Positions 44,590-54,633 are shown, numbered from the stretch's first letter. The stretch: DNA of 64,000 nucleotides from Polaribacter vadi (GCF_018861005.1 NZ_JAHKQL010000016.1:1-64000); one strand, 5' to 3'. Made by a program: numbers and translations. The notes: generated from the letters alone by a model not told the origin.

Positions 44590-45609
44590 ATGTTAGATAA
44601 AGTAAAAGAATTAATTGGTGAGGTTGAAGTTTTTAAAGCAACAACTAAAGATGAAGTAGAAACATTTAGAATTAAATATTTGGGTAGCAAAGGTTTACTT
44701 AAAGGTTTATTTTCTGAATTTAGAAATGTTGATGCTGCTTTAAAAAAAGATTTAGGACAAGCTTTAAATAGATTAAGAAATGCTGCAGAAGGTAAAGTTG
44801 CTGCATTAAACGAATCTTTAGAAAGCGCTGTTGAAGAAAAAGGAGTTTATGGTGATTTAACTAGACCTTCTGAACCAATTGAGTTAGGTTCACGTCATCC
44901 AATATCATTGGTAAAAAACCAAATTATTGAAGTTTTTAATAGAATTGGCTTTACAGTTTCTGAAGGACCAGAAATTGAAGATGATTGGCATAACTTTACT
45001 GCCTTAAATTTACCAGAATATCATCCTGCAAGAGATATGCAAGACACGTTCTTTATAGAACAAGATCCAGATATTTTATTACGTACACACACATCTTCTG
45101 TGCAAGTACGCTACATGGAAAATAACAAACCACCTATTAGAACTATTTCTCCTGGAAGAGTTTTTAGAAACGAAGATATTTCTGCAAGAGCTCATTGTAT
45201 TTTTCATCAAGTAGAAGGTTTGTATATTGATACTGATGTTTCTTTTGCGGATTTAAAACAAACGCTTTTATACTTTACAAAAGAGATGTTTGGTAAATCT
45301 AAAATTAGATTAAGACCTTCTTATTTTCCGTTTACTGAGCCAAGTGCAGAAGTAGATATTTACTGGGGATTAGAAACTGAAACTGATTACAGAATTACAA
45401 AAGGTACTGGTTGGTTAGAAATTATGGGTTGTGGAATGGTAGACCCAAATGTGTTAAAAAACGCAAACATAGATCCTACAAAATATTCTGGTTATGCTTT
45501 TGGAATGGGTATAGAACGTATTGCAATGTTGTTGTATCAAATACCAGATATTAGAATGTTTTATGAGAATGATAAACGTTTCTTAGAGCAGTTTAAGAGT
45601 GTAATTTAA
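44590..45609 (+). CDS. pheS: Phenylalanyl-tRNA synthetase alpha chain
   Basis: 339 residues. N-terminal coiled-coil (tRNA-binding) about 1-90, then class II catalytic core: GSRHPISLVKNQIIEVFNRIG, PARDMQDTFFIE, TISPGRVFRNEDISARAHCIFHQ (motif 2) and YAFGMGIERIAMLLYQIPDIR (motif 3). It forms the alpha2beta2 enzyme with PheT, whose gene is not in this window. Own promoter. Confidence 0.96.
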   Translation: MLDKVKELIGEVEVFKATTKDEVETFRIKYLGSKGLLKGLFSEFRNVDAALKKDLGQALNRLRNAAEGKVAALNESLESAVEEKGVYGDLTRPSEPIELGSRHPISLVKNQIIEVFNRIGFTVSEGPEIEDDWHNFTALNLPEYHPARDMQDTFFIEQDPDILLRTHTSSVQVRYMENNKPPIRTISPGRVFRNEDISARAHCIFHQVEGLYIDTDVSFADLKQTLLYFTKEMFGKSKIRLRPSYFPFTEPSAEVDIYWGLETETDYRITKGTGWLEIMGCGMVDPNVLKNANIDPTKYSGYAFGMGIERIAMLLYQIPDIRMFYENDKRFLEQFKSVI

Positions 45610-45612
45610 GAG

Positions 45613-45742
45613 GCCCATCCTAGCCTTCTCAAAGTGAAGGAACTCCAATTTATATGTAAAATTAGATTTTTTAACTATGAATGGTGCTAAATTTTTAAAA
45701 CTATAATTACCAAATAATTTCTCCCTTTTGGGGAAAGGGGGC
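45613..45742. repeat. Interspersed inverted-repeat element between two genes
   Basis: The whole gap is bounded by two related arms in opposite orientation: GCCCATCCTAGCCTTCTC with AAAGTGAAGG (45613-45640), and CTCCCTTTTGGGGAAAGGGG (45721-45740). The right arm holds CCCTTT/AAAGGG. Similar CCTTCCCCAAAGGG-type repeats are, from memory, common in flavobacterial intergenic DNA. The right arm ends at the next start codon. Confidence 0.5.
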
Positions 45743-45743
45743 T

Positions 45744-46139
45744 ATGAAAAAAGACATAAAAATACCAGAAGTTACAGGTGTAGAAATGGCAGTTGTTTAT
45801 GAATACAATGATATTTATAAAACTGATGATTGGAACGTGTATATCATCAACAACAAAAATGTTGATTTAGAAATGATGGTAATTGTTACACAAGGATTTT
45901 CTGACACCAAAATATCTTCTTTATTCCGTAAAAAGTTAGACAAACTACCAGCAAATTCTTTTGCTAAGATTGAGTTGATTCAGCCAGAATTATTCAAATT
46001 AAATAATCGTTTTCAAGTTACTTTTTTTGAGGGGAATACTTTGTATGAAAAAACATATATGTTTAAAGAAAACACGATTAAAGAAGGTTCTTTAAGAATG
46101 ATTGATGAAATTAAAAAACGTGGGATTTTGGCAAGTTAA
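45744..46139 (+). CDS. Conserved hypothetical protein
   Basis: 131 residues, no signal peptide. It begins MKKDIKIPEVTGVEMAVVYE; a beta-rich domain with FQVTFFEGNTLYEKTYMFKE. It does not resemble PheS, although its position after pheS could mislead annotators. The ATG directly follows an interspersed repeat whose G-rich end (GGGGAAAGGGGG) sits where the ribosome binding site would be. Family unknown. Confidence 0.75.
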   Translation: MKKDIKIPEVTGVEMAVVYEYNDIYKTDDWNVYIINNKNVDLEMMVIVTQGFSDTKISSLFRKKLDKLPANSFAKIELIQPELFKLNNRFQVTFFEGNTLYEKTYMFKENTIKEGSLRMIDEIKKRGILAS

Positions 46140-46160
46140 AATTTTATTGATTAACTATTT

Positions 46161-46649
46161 TTAATCAAAATCTGCTTCTATTTTATGAATATTAGCAACC
46201 TCTTTATTTAGATATTTAATACTCACTTTTGGCGGAATTGAAATTTCTATACAAGTTTCTGCAAAGACTAAACTTTCTGAAGATAATTTTGATTGAAATT
46301 CATTAGACATTAATAATGCTTTCAATATCATCTTAAACATTTTCTTGTCTTTATATTCCTCATATAAAAGATCAATTTCTTCTTTATCAACTTCTTTAAA
46401 ACGACTAAAATGTATTTCTACAGAAGGTGGAATTGAAACACCAACAATTAATCTGTTGGTTCTAAAACCTGCTTTTTCTAAAAGTGGCAACACATTAAAA
46501 ACATCTTTTACATAATCGATAAATTTGTTTTTAGTATTTGTTCCTAAATCACCTATTTTGGAAACTCCATTTTTAAATTGCTCAAAAATTTGATCTGCAC
46601 TATCTGTAATAGATTTTGATGTTTTCTTTATAATATTAACCTTTTTCAT
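46161..46649 (-). CDS. Hypothetical protein with repeated SIPP motif
   Basis: 162 residues, no signal peptide. Two parts are similar: VGVSIPPSVEIHFSRFKE (about 70-87) and IEISIPPKVSIKYLNKE (about 133-149). This suggests an internal duplication of a beta-hairpin. The first 50 residues are helical and basic. Family not recognised. It lies after the NhaC-family gene on the same strand with a 44-base gap, so co-transcription is possible. Confidence 0.7.
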   Translation of the reverse strand: MKKVNIIKKTSKSITDSADQIFEQFKNGVSKIGDLGTNTKNKFIDYVKDVFNVLPLLEKAGFRTNRLIVGVSIPPSVEIHFSRFKEVDKEEIDLLYEEYKDKKMFKMILKALLMSNEFQSKLSSESLVFAETCIEISIPPKVSIKYLNKEVANIHKIEADFD

Positions 46650-46693
46650 TTTAAAAAAATATGCGATTATTAAACAAATTCAGAATCAATTTT

Positions 46694-48169
46694 CTACCCA
46701 AAAAACCCAATAACCAAATACAAAATCACTGTAATTACACCACCAAAAAAAGCATAAGGCAGTTGTGTTTTTACGTGATCTATATGATCACTAGCAGAAG
46801 CCATTGATGAAATTATTGAAGTATCTGAAATTGGCGAACAATGGTCTCCAAAAATTCCTCCTCCTAAAGTTGCAGCAACCACAATCGTTAAATCTGCACT
46901 ATGCATATTAGCCATAGGTACAGAAATTGCCAACATAATCGCAAAAGTTCCCCAAGAAGTACCTGTAGAAAATGCAATAAAAGAACTCACAATAAAAACT
47001 ACAGCAGGCAGCAATTCTGGAGATAACCAACTTTCTGTAATATTTGCTACGTAATTACCAGTATCTAAAACTTTACAAGCATCACCAATTGCAAAAGCCA
47101 ATAACATTAATAAAGCCAAAGGCATTAATTCGCTAATTCCTTTTAAAGTTAGGTTTACAGCTTCTTTTGGTTTCATAATTCCTTGTATAAAATACATTAT
47201 CATTGCTACTAAAATAGCTGTAATTACAGCATATAAAACAGATGATGAACCAGAACCTTCACCAATTGCTTGTGAAGCGTGATTTAAGAATGATGTTGCT
47301 TCTTTTACAGCATCCCAACCTGTATAAATTAAGTTAATAGGCATCATTAAAACCATCACCAAAAGTGGCACAATCATATTATATGCTTTAGCTTCTATAC
47401 CTTCTTTTGGCGGAAAAGAAGTTACCTCATCAGAAACCATTGGTTTAGAACCTTCGTTCATTAACAAACCTGTTTCTTTGGTTCTTTTTTCGGCTTTTTT
47501 CATCAATCCAAAATCCTTTTTTGATAAGATGATAAAGAATAAAATTCCGATTGCTAAAAGTGGATAAAAATTATATTTAATAGAAGCTATCATTACAGAA
47601 AATGGTTTATCAATTCCCTGTGTTAACAACAAACCCATAATAAATGCACCCCAAGCATTAAAAGGAATTAATATTGATGAAGGCGCAGAACTTGAATCTG
47701 CTATGTATGCTAGTTTTTCTCTTGGAATTCCTAATTTATCAAAAATTGGTCTGTATAAAGTACCTACAGTTAAAGAACTAATACTAGTTTCTACAAATAA
47801 TAACAACCCAGTAAAAGTTGCCAAAATTTGAACCATTACTCTACTATAACCAGATTTCTTGTTTTCTAATTTTACTAGTTTTTTATTAATAATATTAATA
47901 AAACCTTCTACACCTCTAGAATATTGAATAAATATCAACAAAGAACCAACCAAAGCACTAAATATAATAGTTCTTGTATTTCCTTTCGATTGAAAAACGT
48001 TTACCATTCCTTCAATCATTGCCAAAGTTCCTTCTAAAGGATTCCAGCCTTTAATTATCAACCAAGAAAACCAAATTCCAAATAACAAGGCAATATAAAC
48101 TTGCTTGGTTCTTAGTGCTAAAATGATTGCAATAATTGGTGGTATTACTGATAAAAATCCATATTCCAT
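46694..48169 (-). CDS. NhaC-family Na+/H+ antiporter
   Basis: 491 residues, about 11-12 transmembrane segments. NhaC features: PIIAIILALRTKQVYIALLFGIW at the start, SSAPSSILIPFNAWGAFIMG, and FSTGTSWGTFAIMLAISVPM with GGGIFGDHCSPISDTSIISS. It exchanges sodium for protons across the inner membrane; some homologues carry other substrates such as malate-lactate or amino acids. Divergent from glpK. Confidence 0.9.
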   Translation of the reverse strand: MEYGFLSVIPPIIAIILALRTKQVYIALLFGIWFSWLIIKGWNPLEGTLAMIEGMVNVFQSKGNTRTIIFSALVGSLLIFIQYSRGVEGFINIINKKLVKLENKKSGYSRVMVQILATFTGLLLFVETSISSLTVGTLYRPIFDKLGIPREKLAYIADSSSAPSSILIPFNAWGAFIMGLLLTQGIDKPFSVMIASIKYNFYPLLAIGILFFIILSKKDFGLMKKAEKRTKETGLLMNEGSKPMVSDEVTSFPPKEGIEAKAYNMIVPLLVMVLMMPINLIYTGWDAVKEATSFLNHASQAIGEGSGSSSVLYAVITAILVAMIMYFIQGIMKPKEAVNLTLKGISELMPLALLMLLAFAIGDACKVLDTGNYVANITESWLSPELLPAVVFIVSSFIAFSTGTSWGTFAIMLAISVPMANMHSADLTIVVAATLGGGIFGDHCSPISDTSIISSMASASDHIDHVKTQLPYAFFGGVITVILYLVIGFFG

Positions 48170-48248
48170 AAAAAGAGTTTTTATTTTGCTAAAGGTAATA
48201 ATTTATATACTTGTTATTTTGTAAATTGTGAATCCGATTTTACCAAAA

Positions 48249-49733
48249 ATGTCAAAAAAATATATTTTAGCTTTAGATCAAGGAACTACAAGTTCACGCT
48301 CTGTTATTGTTGATGAAAAAGGTGAGATTATTGCTATTGAACAACAAGAATTTAAACAAATATTTCCAGAATCAAGTTGGGTAGAACATGATGCTTCAGA
48401 AATCTTAGAAACACAATTATCAACCTTAAAAAAGGCGATACAAAAAGCCGATATTCAACCTAAAGATATTGTAGGTTTAGGCATTACAAATCAAAGAGAA
48501 ACTACCGTAATTTGGAATAAAAACACAGGAAAACCAATTTATAATGCTATTGTTTGGCAAGATAAAAGAACCGCAAATATTTGTGAGAATTTAAAGAAAA
48601 AAGGATTAGAAAATCACATTAAAAAAACAACAGGTTTAGTGGTTGATGCTTATTTTTCTGGCACAAAAATTCATTGGATTTTAGAAAACGTAAAAGGCGC
48701 AAAAGAAGAAGCTAAAAAAGGAAATCTACTTTTTGGTACTATAGATTCTTGGCTTTTATGGAATTTATCTGATAAAAAAATACACGCTACAGATTATAGC
48801 AATGCATCTAGAACTATGCTTTTTGATATTAACAATTTGTGTTGGGATGCAACAATTTTATCAGCATTAAAAATTCCGAAAGAAATGTTGCCAGAAGTAA
48901 AACCTTCATCATTTCATTTTGGCGATTTTATCTTTGATGGATGTAAAATTCCGATTGCAGGTATTGCTGGCGATCAACAAGCAGCGCTTTTTGGACAAAC
49001 TTGCTTTAAAAAAGGCGAAGCCAAAAACACTTATGGTACAGGTTGTTTTTTATTGATGAATACAGGCACACAACCTCAATATTCTAAAAACGGTTTACTA
49101 ACCACAATTGCTTGGGGAATTAACAACAAAGTCTATTATGCTTTAGAAGGCAGTGTTTTTGTTGCTGGTGCTGCAATTCAATGGTTAAGAGATGGATTAC
49201 AAATTATAGAATCTGCTGAAGAAAGTGAGTTTTTTTCAGAAAAAGTAGCTGAAGAAAACCCTGTAATTGTAGTGCCTGCATTTGCTGGTTTAGGTGCTCC
49301 TTATTGGGATATGTATGCAAGAGGTGCAATCTTTGGTTTAACTAGAGATACAGGTAAAAATCATTTAATAAAAGCCACTTTACAATCTTTAGCTTACCAA
49401 ACCAAAGACTTGTTAATTGCCATGCAAAATGATGCAGAAATTCCTTTAAAAGCTTTAAAAGTTGATGGTGGTGCAAGTGCAAATAATTTGCTAATGCAGT
49501 TTCAGGCAGATATTTTAAACACAGCTGTAGACAGACCAAAAAATACAGAAACTACTGTTATGGGTGCTGCATATTTAGCAGGAATTTGTGTAGGTTTATG
49601 GCAGTTAGAAGATATTGAAACCGATAAAAAAATAGACCAAGAATTTCTACCAAAAATATCAGAAGAAAAAAGAGAACGTCTTTATAAAAAATGGCTAAAA
49701 GCTGTTGAGCGTTCTAAAAATTGGATCGATTAA
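48249..49733 (+). CDS. glpK: Glycerol kinase
   Basis: 494 residues from the ATG at 48249 ([18 protein letters not shown]); a GTG at 48228 would add seven residues. FGGY-family features: [19 protein letters not shown] at the start, [34 protein letters not shown] and [19 protein letters not shown]. It phosphorylates glycerol with ATP to glycerol 3-phosphate in the cytoplasm. It is followed at 14 bases by a PPOX-family gene and then glpD. No glycerol facilitator gene was seen. Confidence 0.96.
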   Translation: MSKKYILALDQGTTSSRSVIVDEKGEIIAIEQQEFKQIFPESSWVEHDASEILETQLSTLKKAIQKADIQPKDIVGLGITNQRETTVIWNKNTGKPIYNAIVWQDKRTANICENLKKKGLENHIKKTTGLVVDAYFSGTKIHWILENVKGAKEEAKKGNLLFGTIDSWLLWNLSDKKIHATDYSNASRTMLFDINNLCWDATILSALKIPKEMLPEVKPSSFHFGDFIFDGCKIPIAGIAGDQQAALFGQTCFKKGEAKNTYGTGCFLLMNTGTQPQYSKNGLLTTIAWGINNKVYYALEGSVFVAGAAIQWLRDGLQIIESAEESEFFSEKVAEENPVIVVPAFAGLGAPYWDMYARGAIFGLTRDTGKNHLIKATLQSLAYQTKDLLIAMQNDAEIPLKALKVDGGASANNLLMQFQADILNTAVDRPKNTETTVMGAAYLAGICVGLWQLEDIETDKKIDQEFLPKISEEKRERLYKKWLKAVERSKNWID

Positions 49734-49747
49734 AAATCTAAAAAAAT

Positions 49748-50290
49748 ATGTCAAAATTTTATACTAAAATTACCTCAAGACTTCAAAAATTTATCGAAGC
49801 TCAAAAAATATTCTTTGTGGCAACTGCTCCTAATTCTGGTAGAATAAACTTATCACCAAAAGGCATGGATTCTTTTAGAGTGATAAATGAAAACCGAGTT
49901 TTATGGCTCAATGTTACAGGAAGTGGCAATGAAACTGCAGCTCATTTACTAGAAAATGAACGCATAACAATTATGTTTTGTGCTTTTGAAGGTGCTCCTA
50001 ATATTTTGCGTTTGTACGGAAAAGGCAAAGAAATTAAAGAAGGAGATACTTCTTGGGATGAATTAATTCAATTGTTTCCAGAAACTCCAGGAACACGTCA
50101 AATTTTTGATATTACTGTAGATTCTGCACAAACTTCTTGTGGAATGTCTATTCCTTTTTTTGATTACAAAGGCGAAAGAAATGAATTGAATGACTGGGCT
50201 ACAGAACAAGGCAAAGAAGGCATTGCAAACTATTGGAAAGATAAAAATCAAACTAGTATTGATGGTTTACCAACAAACATTTTAGACTAA
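49748..50290 (+). CDS. Pyridoxamine 5'-phosphate oxidase-family (FMN-binding) protein
   Basis: 180 residues. The N-terminal half follows the PPOX split-barrel pattern: FIEAQKIFFVATAPNSGRINLSPKG and VLWLNVTGSGNETAAHLLENE. The C-terminal part is less conserved (FPETPGTRQIFDITVD). Probably binds FMN or a similar flavin; true pyridoxamine phosphate oxidase activity is not indicated. It sits between glpK and glpD with gaps of 14 and 4 bases, so it is part of the glycerol operon. Confidence 0.88.
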   Translation: MSKFYTKITSRLQKFIEAQKIFFVATAPNSGRINLSPKGMDSFRVINENRVLWLNVTGSGNETAAHLLENERITIMFCAFEGAPNILRLYGKGKEIKEGDTSWDELIQLFPETPGTRQIFDITVDSAQTSCGMSIPFFDYKGERNELNDWATEQGKEGIANYWKDKNQTSIDGLPTNILD

Positions 50291-50294
50291 AATT

Positions 50295-51941
50295 ATGAGC
50301 AGTTTTTCTTACTTTAAAAGAGCAGAAATTACATCAAACTTAAAAGAAACAGAGTTTGATATTTTAATTATTGGCGGTGGAATTACAGGTGCAGGAATCG
50401 CTTTAGATGCAGCTTCTAGAGGTATGAAAGTTGCCTTAATAGAAAAAGGTGATTTTGCTTCAGGAACTTCGAGCAAATCAACAAAATTAATTCACGGTGG
50501 TTTACGTTATTTAAAACAATTCGATTTTTGGTTGGTTAAAGAAGTAGGTACAGAAAGAGCAATTGTGCACAAATTAGCACCTCATTTAGTAGTGCCAGAA
50601 AAAATGATTTTACCTTTAATAGAGGGTGGAACTTATGGTTCTTGGCTAACTTCTGTAGGCCTAAAAGTTTATGATATTTTAGCTTCTGTAGAAGGTGAAG
50701 ATAAAAGACAAATGCTTTCTAAAAAAGATGCTTTAAAGAAAGAACCTTTACTACCTAAAAAGATTTTAAATGGTGCTGGTTTTTATGCAGAATATAGAAC
50801 AGATGATGCTCGTTTAACAATAGAGGTTTTAAAAACAGCTTTAAATTACGATGCAAAAATCATTAATTATACAGAAGCTACCGATTTTATTTATGAAGAT
50901 AAAAGAGTTGTTGGTGCTAATGTAAAAGATGTTTTAACTGATGAAAACTACGCTATAAAGGCAAAATATGTAGTAAATGCTTGTGGACCTTGGGTAGATG
51001 AATTAAGACAAATTAATCACTCAAAAACAGGCAAACGTTTACACTTAACCAAAGGTGTTCATTTGGTTGTTGCTCACGAAAAGTTACCTGTAAAGCAATC
51101 TGTTTATTTCGATATTCCTGATGGTAGAATGATGTTTGCAATTCCTCGTGGAAAAGTAACTTATTTTGGCACTACAGACACCAATTATCAACTAGATAAA
51201 GAAAACGTAAACACCAATTTAGTAGATGCAACGTATTTAATTTCTGCTGTAAATAATATGTTTCCAGACATCAATTTAACTTTAGATGATGTTCAATCTT
51301 CTTGGGCTGGTTTAAGACCTTTAATTCACGAAGAAGGAAAATCGGCTTCTGAATTGTCTAGAAAAGATGAAATTTTTGTGTCTGACACTGAACTAATTTC
51401 TATTGCTGGTGGTAAATTAACTGGCTACAGAAAAATGGCAGAACGTATTGTAGGTTTAGTTGATAAAAAATACAAACGCAGATTTAACAAAGAATTCGAA
51501 GAGATTAAAACCAAAGACATTGTGCTTTCTGGTGGTACTTTTAAAAATTACGATGAAGTTAAAAGTTATACTGATGCTATACAGAATAGAATTGCAGAAG
51601 TAGATTTTAACAGAAAAGATGCTGAATATTTAGTACATAATTATGGAAAACAGACAGATATTATCCTTCAAAAATTTGATGATTTAATGCATGATAATAT
51701 GCAAGAAAAAATGATAAATGCAGAAGTTTGGTTTGCTATAAATTATGAAATGGCTTGCAGTCCAACCGATTTTTTTATGCGTAGAACTGGTCGTTTATTT
51801 TTTGACACAAAAAGTGTAGATTTTCATAAAGATTATGTAGTACAACTATTTAAAAATCAGTTTCATTGGGATGATAATACCACTGAAAAAAAATTACAAG
51901 AATTAGATAAAAATTTAACATTAGCTTGTACATTCAATTAA
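50295..51941 (+). CDS. glpD: Glycerol-3-phosphate dehydrogenase (FAD, membrane-associated)
   Basis: 548 residues. FAD-binding DILIIGGGITGAGIALDAASRGMKVALIEKGDFASGTSSKS at the start (shown in parts), LIHGGLRYLKQFDF, YFGTTDTNY and the C-terminal GlpD-type cap from about 390. It oxidises glycerol 3-phosphate to dihydroxyacetone phosphate and passes electrons to the quinone pool. Last gene of the glpK operon. The NAD(P)H-linked gpsA gene is separate, at 56.7 kb. Confidence 0.95.
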   Translation: MSSFSYFKRAEITSNLKETEFDILIIGGGITGAGIALDAASRGMKVALIEKGDFASGTSSKSTKLIHGGLRYLKQFDFWLVKEVGTERAIVHKLAPHLVVPEKMILPLIEGGTYGSWLTSVGLKVYDILASVEGEDKRQMLSKKDALKKEPLLPKKILNGAGFYAEYRTDDARLTIEVLKTALNYDAKIINYTEATDFIYEDKRVVGANVKDVLTDENYAIKAKYVVNACGPWVDELRQINHSKTGKRLHLTKGVHLVVAHEKLPVKQSVYFDIPDGRMMFAIPRGKVTYFGTTDTNYQLDKENVNTNLVDATYLISAVNNMFPDINLTLDDVQSSWAGLRPLIHEEGKSASELSRKDEIFVSDTELISIAGGKLTGYRKMAERIVGLVDKKYKRRFNKEFEEIKTKDIVLSGGTFKNYDEVKSYTDAIQNRIAEVDFNRKDAEYLVHNYGKQTDIILQKFDDLMHDNMQEKMINAEVWFAINYEMACSPTDFFMRRTGRLFFDTKSVDFHKDYVVQLFKNQFHWDDNTTEKKLQELDKNLTLACTFN

Positions 51942-52083
51942 AAAATAGATTACATTTACTATAGTTATTTTATAATTTTTAGGCCTATGAAAATATAGTT
52001 CAATTTACTCCGAAAAAAAGCATGTTCTTTTAAGAAAAAGAATGGCTACTATATTTTAAAAACAACTTAAAAATTATAAATAA

Positions 52084-52422
52084 ATGAAAAAATTATATGT
52101 GGTAGCATTCGTGCTACTTATTACTGCGTCTTTCTCTTTTACTACTAACGTTCAAGAAAAATCGAATAAATTAACAGCTACATTTTTAGGCTTAACAGAA
52201 GATCAATATTATAAATTTGTTGATGCTGATAAAAATGAATATTTATTTTACGATTACAATGATGATATTGATATCAGTTTAGAAGATGATGAAAACCGAA
52301 ACAAAAAATTTGCCATAATTTGGGTAGAAAAAGAAATCAATGAAACAGATGATGATGAAGAGGAAATATCTGAAAATGTTATTAAAATTAAGTCGATAAT
52401 AGCTCTTAAGTTATTAAAATAA
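52084..52422 (+). CDS. Small acidic exported protein
   Basis: 112 residues. Signal peptide (VVAFVLLITASFSFTTNV), then a short acidic domain (SLEDDENRNKKFAIIWVEKE; ETDDDEEE). Family unknown. Own unit, followed by a terminator. Confidence 0.7.
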   Translation: MKKLYVVAFVLLITASFSFTTNVQEKSNKLTATFLGLTEDQYYKFVDADKNEYLFYDYNDDIDISLEDDENRNKKFAIIWVEKEINETDDDEEEISENVIKIKSIIALKLLK

Positions 52423-52431
52423 GCATTTACT

Positions 52432-52466
52432 AACCGTTTTTTGAAAAAATCAAAAAGCGGTTTTTT
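52432..52466 (+). terminator. Intrinsic terminator after the small exported protein gene
   Basis: AACCGTTTTTTG pairs with CAAAAAGCGGTT (one G-T pair), then T6. Shared by the converging CPBP gene is possible. Confidence 0.8.
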
Positions 52467-52468
52467 AT

Positions 52469-53116
52469 TTATACAGGAAACATAAATAATTCTCCATAAC
52501 CCACTGTATACAAACAAACTCCATAAATAGAATGCTCTAAAATAATTAACCAATTAGATTTAGTTTTTAGATAAGTATGTGCAAAAAGTAAACTACCTAC
52601 AAAAGAAAACGCTAATACTGTAAAGCTCTGAAACCAAATGTGTGCAAAAGAAAATAGTACAGAATTTATAAAAATAAACAACCATTTATTTTTAATTAAG
52701 TTTTGATATCGTTTTACAAAGAAAGTTCTGTAAATTAATTCTTGAGGTATCACAGAAAATAAGATATAAACTCCACTAAACTTTAACCATAAATCTGGTT
52801 TGTTAAGTATAACATTAAACAATTGTTCTTTATTCTGATAATATAAAACCAACGTTGTTAAAAGAGCAATAATTAAAAATCGAATTCCTATTTCTAAAAC
52901 AACTTTTTTATTTGATTTTTTATCTGTTTTAATTTTAGAAAATTTTTCTTTAAATATGGAAATTAAAGTAATGTAAACCACACCCAAACCAACATAAATT
53001 ACTTTAATAATAATAGAAATTGGCAATAAAAGTACTACAGGCGCAACAATAAATAGAAAAAAGATTTCTATAAATTTACACTTCTTTTGCTTTAGTATTT
53101 CTAAAAAAGAACTCAT
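52469..53116 (-). CDS. CPBP-family intramembrane metalloprotease
   Basis: 215 residues, several transmembrane helices. The CPBP motifs are QELIYRTFF (the first Glu of EExxxR is Gln), SFAHIWFQ and LEHSIYGVCL. Such proteins are Rce1-like membrane proteases or bacteriocin-immunity-type proteins. Substrate unknown. The Gln substitution in the first motif is seen in some homologues and does not by itself mean loss of activity. Ten bases after the glycosyltransferase gene. Confidence 0.88.
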   Translation of the reverse strand: MSSFLEILKQKKCKFIEIFFLFIVAPVVLLLPISIIIKVIYVGLGVVYITLISIFKEKFSKIKTDKKSNKKVVLEIGIRFLIIALLTTLVLYYQNKEQLFNVILNKPDLWLKFSGVYILFSVIPQELIYRTFFVKRYQNLIKNKWLFIFINSVLFSFAHIWFQSFTVLAFSFVGSLLFAHTYLKTKSNWLIILEHSIYGVCLYTVGYGELFMFPV

Positions 53117-53125
53117 TTTAATAAT

Positions 53126-53830
53126 TTAAACAGACTCCCTTAATAAGCTTTTATATGTTTTTCTCAACTTTGTTGGATGTACTCCTAACCTATACTTTAA
53201 AAAAACATAACCATTTATTAAATTTACTTTTAACCAAGAGTTATTATTGTATTTTCTTGCACTAACTGTTGCTTTAGATTGAATAATTTTAAACGGAATT
53301 TTATGTTTTCGAATTCTGTCCATCATTTCAAAATCTTCCATAATACAAAAGTTTTCATTGTAACCTTTTAAAGCTTTAAATGTTTCTTTTGTAAAAAATT
53401 GGCATTGATCTCCACCACCTGCAAACAAACCATCTTTCTTGGTAAACTTACTATTTAAATTTAAAAGAGTAGTACTAACATCAAACTTATAAGCAAAAAA
53501 CCCGAATTTATTGCCTTTATTAACAGCCGTTTTAACTTGTAAATAAAAATCTTCTGGTAAAACTACATCAGCATGTAAAAACATTAAAACATCACCTTTT
53601 GCTAATTTAGCACCAGCATTCATTTGGGCAGCTCTACCTTTTATTTTACAATCTAAATGAATAACTTTAGCATATTTATTGCAAACTAATTGACTTTCAT
53701 CAATAGATTCAGGAGAATTTGCAATAATAATTTCTATATTGTTTTTGTTAGCTTTTTCACATAAAAACGACAACCTCTTTATAAGGTTTTCTTGTTCATT
53801 ATAAACAGGAATAATAATACTTAACATCAT
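53126..53830 (-). CDS. Family 2 glycosyltransferase (TIGR04283-like)
   Basis: 234 residues. GT-A fold: LSIIIPVYNEQENLIKRLS, nucleotide-binding aspartates in EIIIANSP and FLHADVVLPEDFY (DxD as HAD), GFFAYKF and FCIMEDFEMMDRIRK. This resembles the TIGR04283 group of glycosyltransferases. No membrane domain. Substrate unknown. Transcribed before the CPBP gene on the minus strand and divergent from the DUF547 gene. Confidence 0.9.
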   Translation of the reverse strand: MMLSIIIPVYNEQENLIKRLSFLCEKANKNNIEIIIANSPESIDESQLVCNKYAKVIHLDCKIKGRAAQMNAGAKLAKGDVLMFLHADVVLPEDFYLQVKTAVNKGNKFGFFAYKFDVSTTLLNLNSKFTKKDGLFAGGGDQCQFFTKETFKALKGYNENFCIMEDFEMMDRIRKHKIPFKIIQSKATVSARKYNNNSWLKVNLINGYVFLKYRLGVHPTKLRKTYKSLLRESV

Positions 53831-53852
53831 ACTTAAACATACGTATTTTTCT

Positions 53853-54614
53853 ATGAAACAGTTTTTTATAATTACATTTTTTTTATCATCTTTATTTTTA
53901 AACGCTCAAAATACTACAAGTTATATTGATGTTTCTCAAACATTATTACAAAATATAATTGATAAAAAACCTTATGATAAAGAAGTAGCTATTTTATCTG
54001 AAAGCACACTAAATGAATTAGTTACAGAACTAAAAACAGACAAACATAAACTTGCTTTTTGGATTAATATTTACAATGCTTTTATTCAAATATCTTTAAC
54101 AGAAAACCCAGCAGAATATGAAAATAGAGGTGCTTTTTTTAAAAAACCTAGAGTAAAAATTGCTGGTGAACTTTTATCTTTTGATGATATTGAGCATGAT
54201 ATTATGAGAAAATCTAGAGTAAAATGGAGTTTAGGTTATTTAAGAAAATGGTTTAGACCAAAATGGGAACGTAAATTACGTGTAGATAATATAGATTGGA
54301 GAATACATTTTGCCTTAAACTGTGGCGCAAAAAGTTGTCCTCCTGTTGCTTTGTATACTTATAATAATCTATACAAAGAGCTCGATTTTATGGCCACTGA
54401 ATATTTAAAAGAACAAACAACTTATAAACCAGTTGAAAAAGAAGCAACTTCTGTAGCTTTAATGTCTTGGTTTCGTGGAGATTTTGGTGGTAAATGCGGT
54501 GCTAAAGAAATTCTATTAGAATATGGTATTACACCAGAAAAACCAAAAGACTTAAATTTTAAAGGTTATGACTGGACAATAAGTTTAGGTAATTTTAGAA
54601 CAATTCCTAAATAA
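53853..54614 (+). CDS. DUF547-domain exported protein
   Basis: 253 residues. Signal peptide (IITFFLSSLFLNAQ). DUF547 features: LAFWINIYNAFIQISL, WRIHFALNCGAKSCPPVALY and WFRGDFGGKCGAKEILLEY, with conserved Cys/His-rich pieces. Function unknown; the domain is widespread in bacteria and plants. Confidence 0.92.
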   Translation: MKQFFIITFFLSSLFLNAQNTTSYIDVSQTLLQNIIDKKPYDKEVAILSESTLNELVTELKTDKHKLAFWINIYNAFIQISLTENPAEYENRGAFFKKPRVKIAGELLSFDDIEHDIMRKSRVKWSLGYLRKWFRPKWERKLRVDNIDWRIHFALNCGAKSCPPVALYTYNNLYKELDFMATEYLKEQTTYKPVEKEATSVALMSWFRGDFGGKCGAKEILLEYGITPEKPKDLNFKGYDWTISLGNFRTIPK

Positions 54615-54633
54615 TTATTTTATAAATAAAGTA

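Noticed and set aside
45744..46139. Fragment of PheS
   Set aside because: No similarity to synthetase motifs; pheS upstream is complete.
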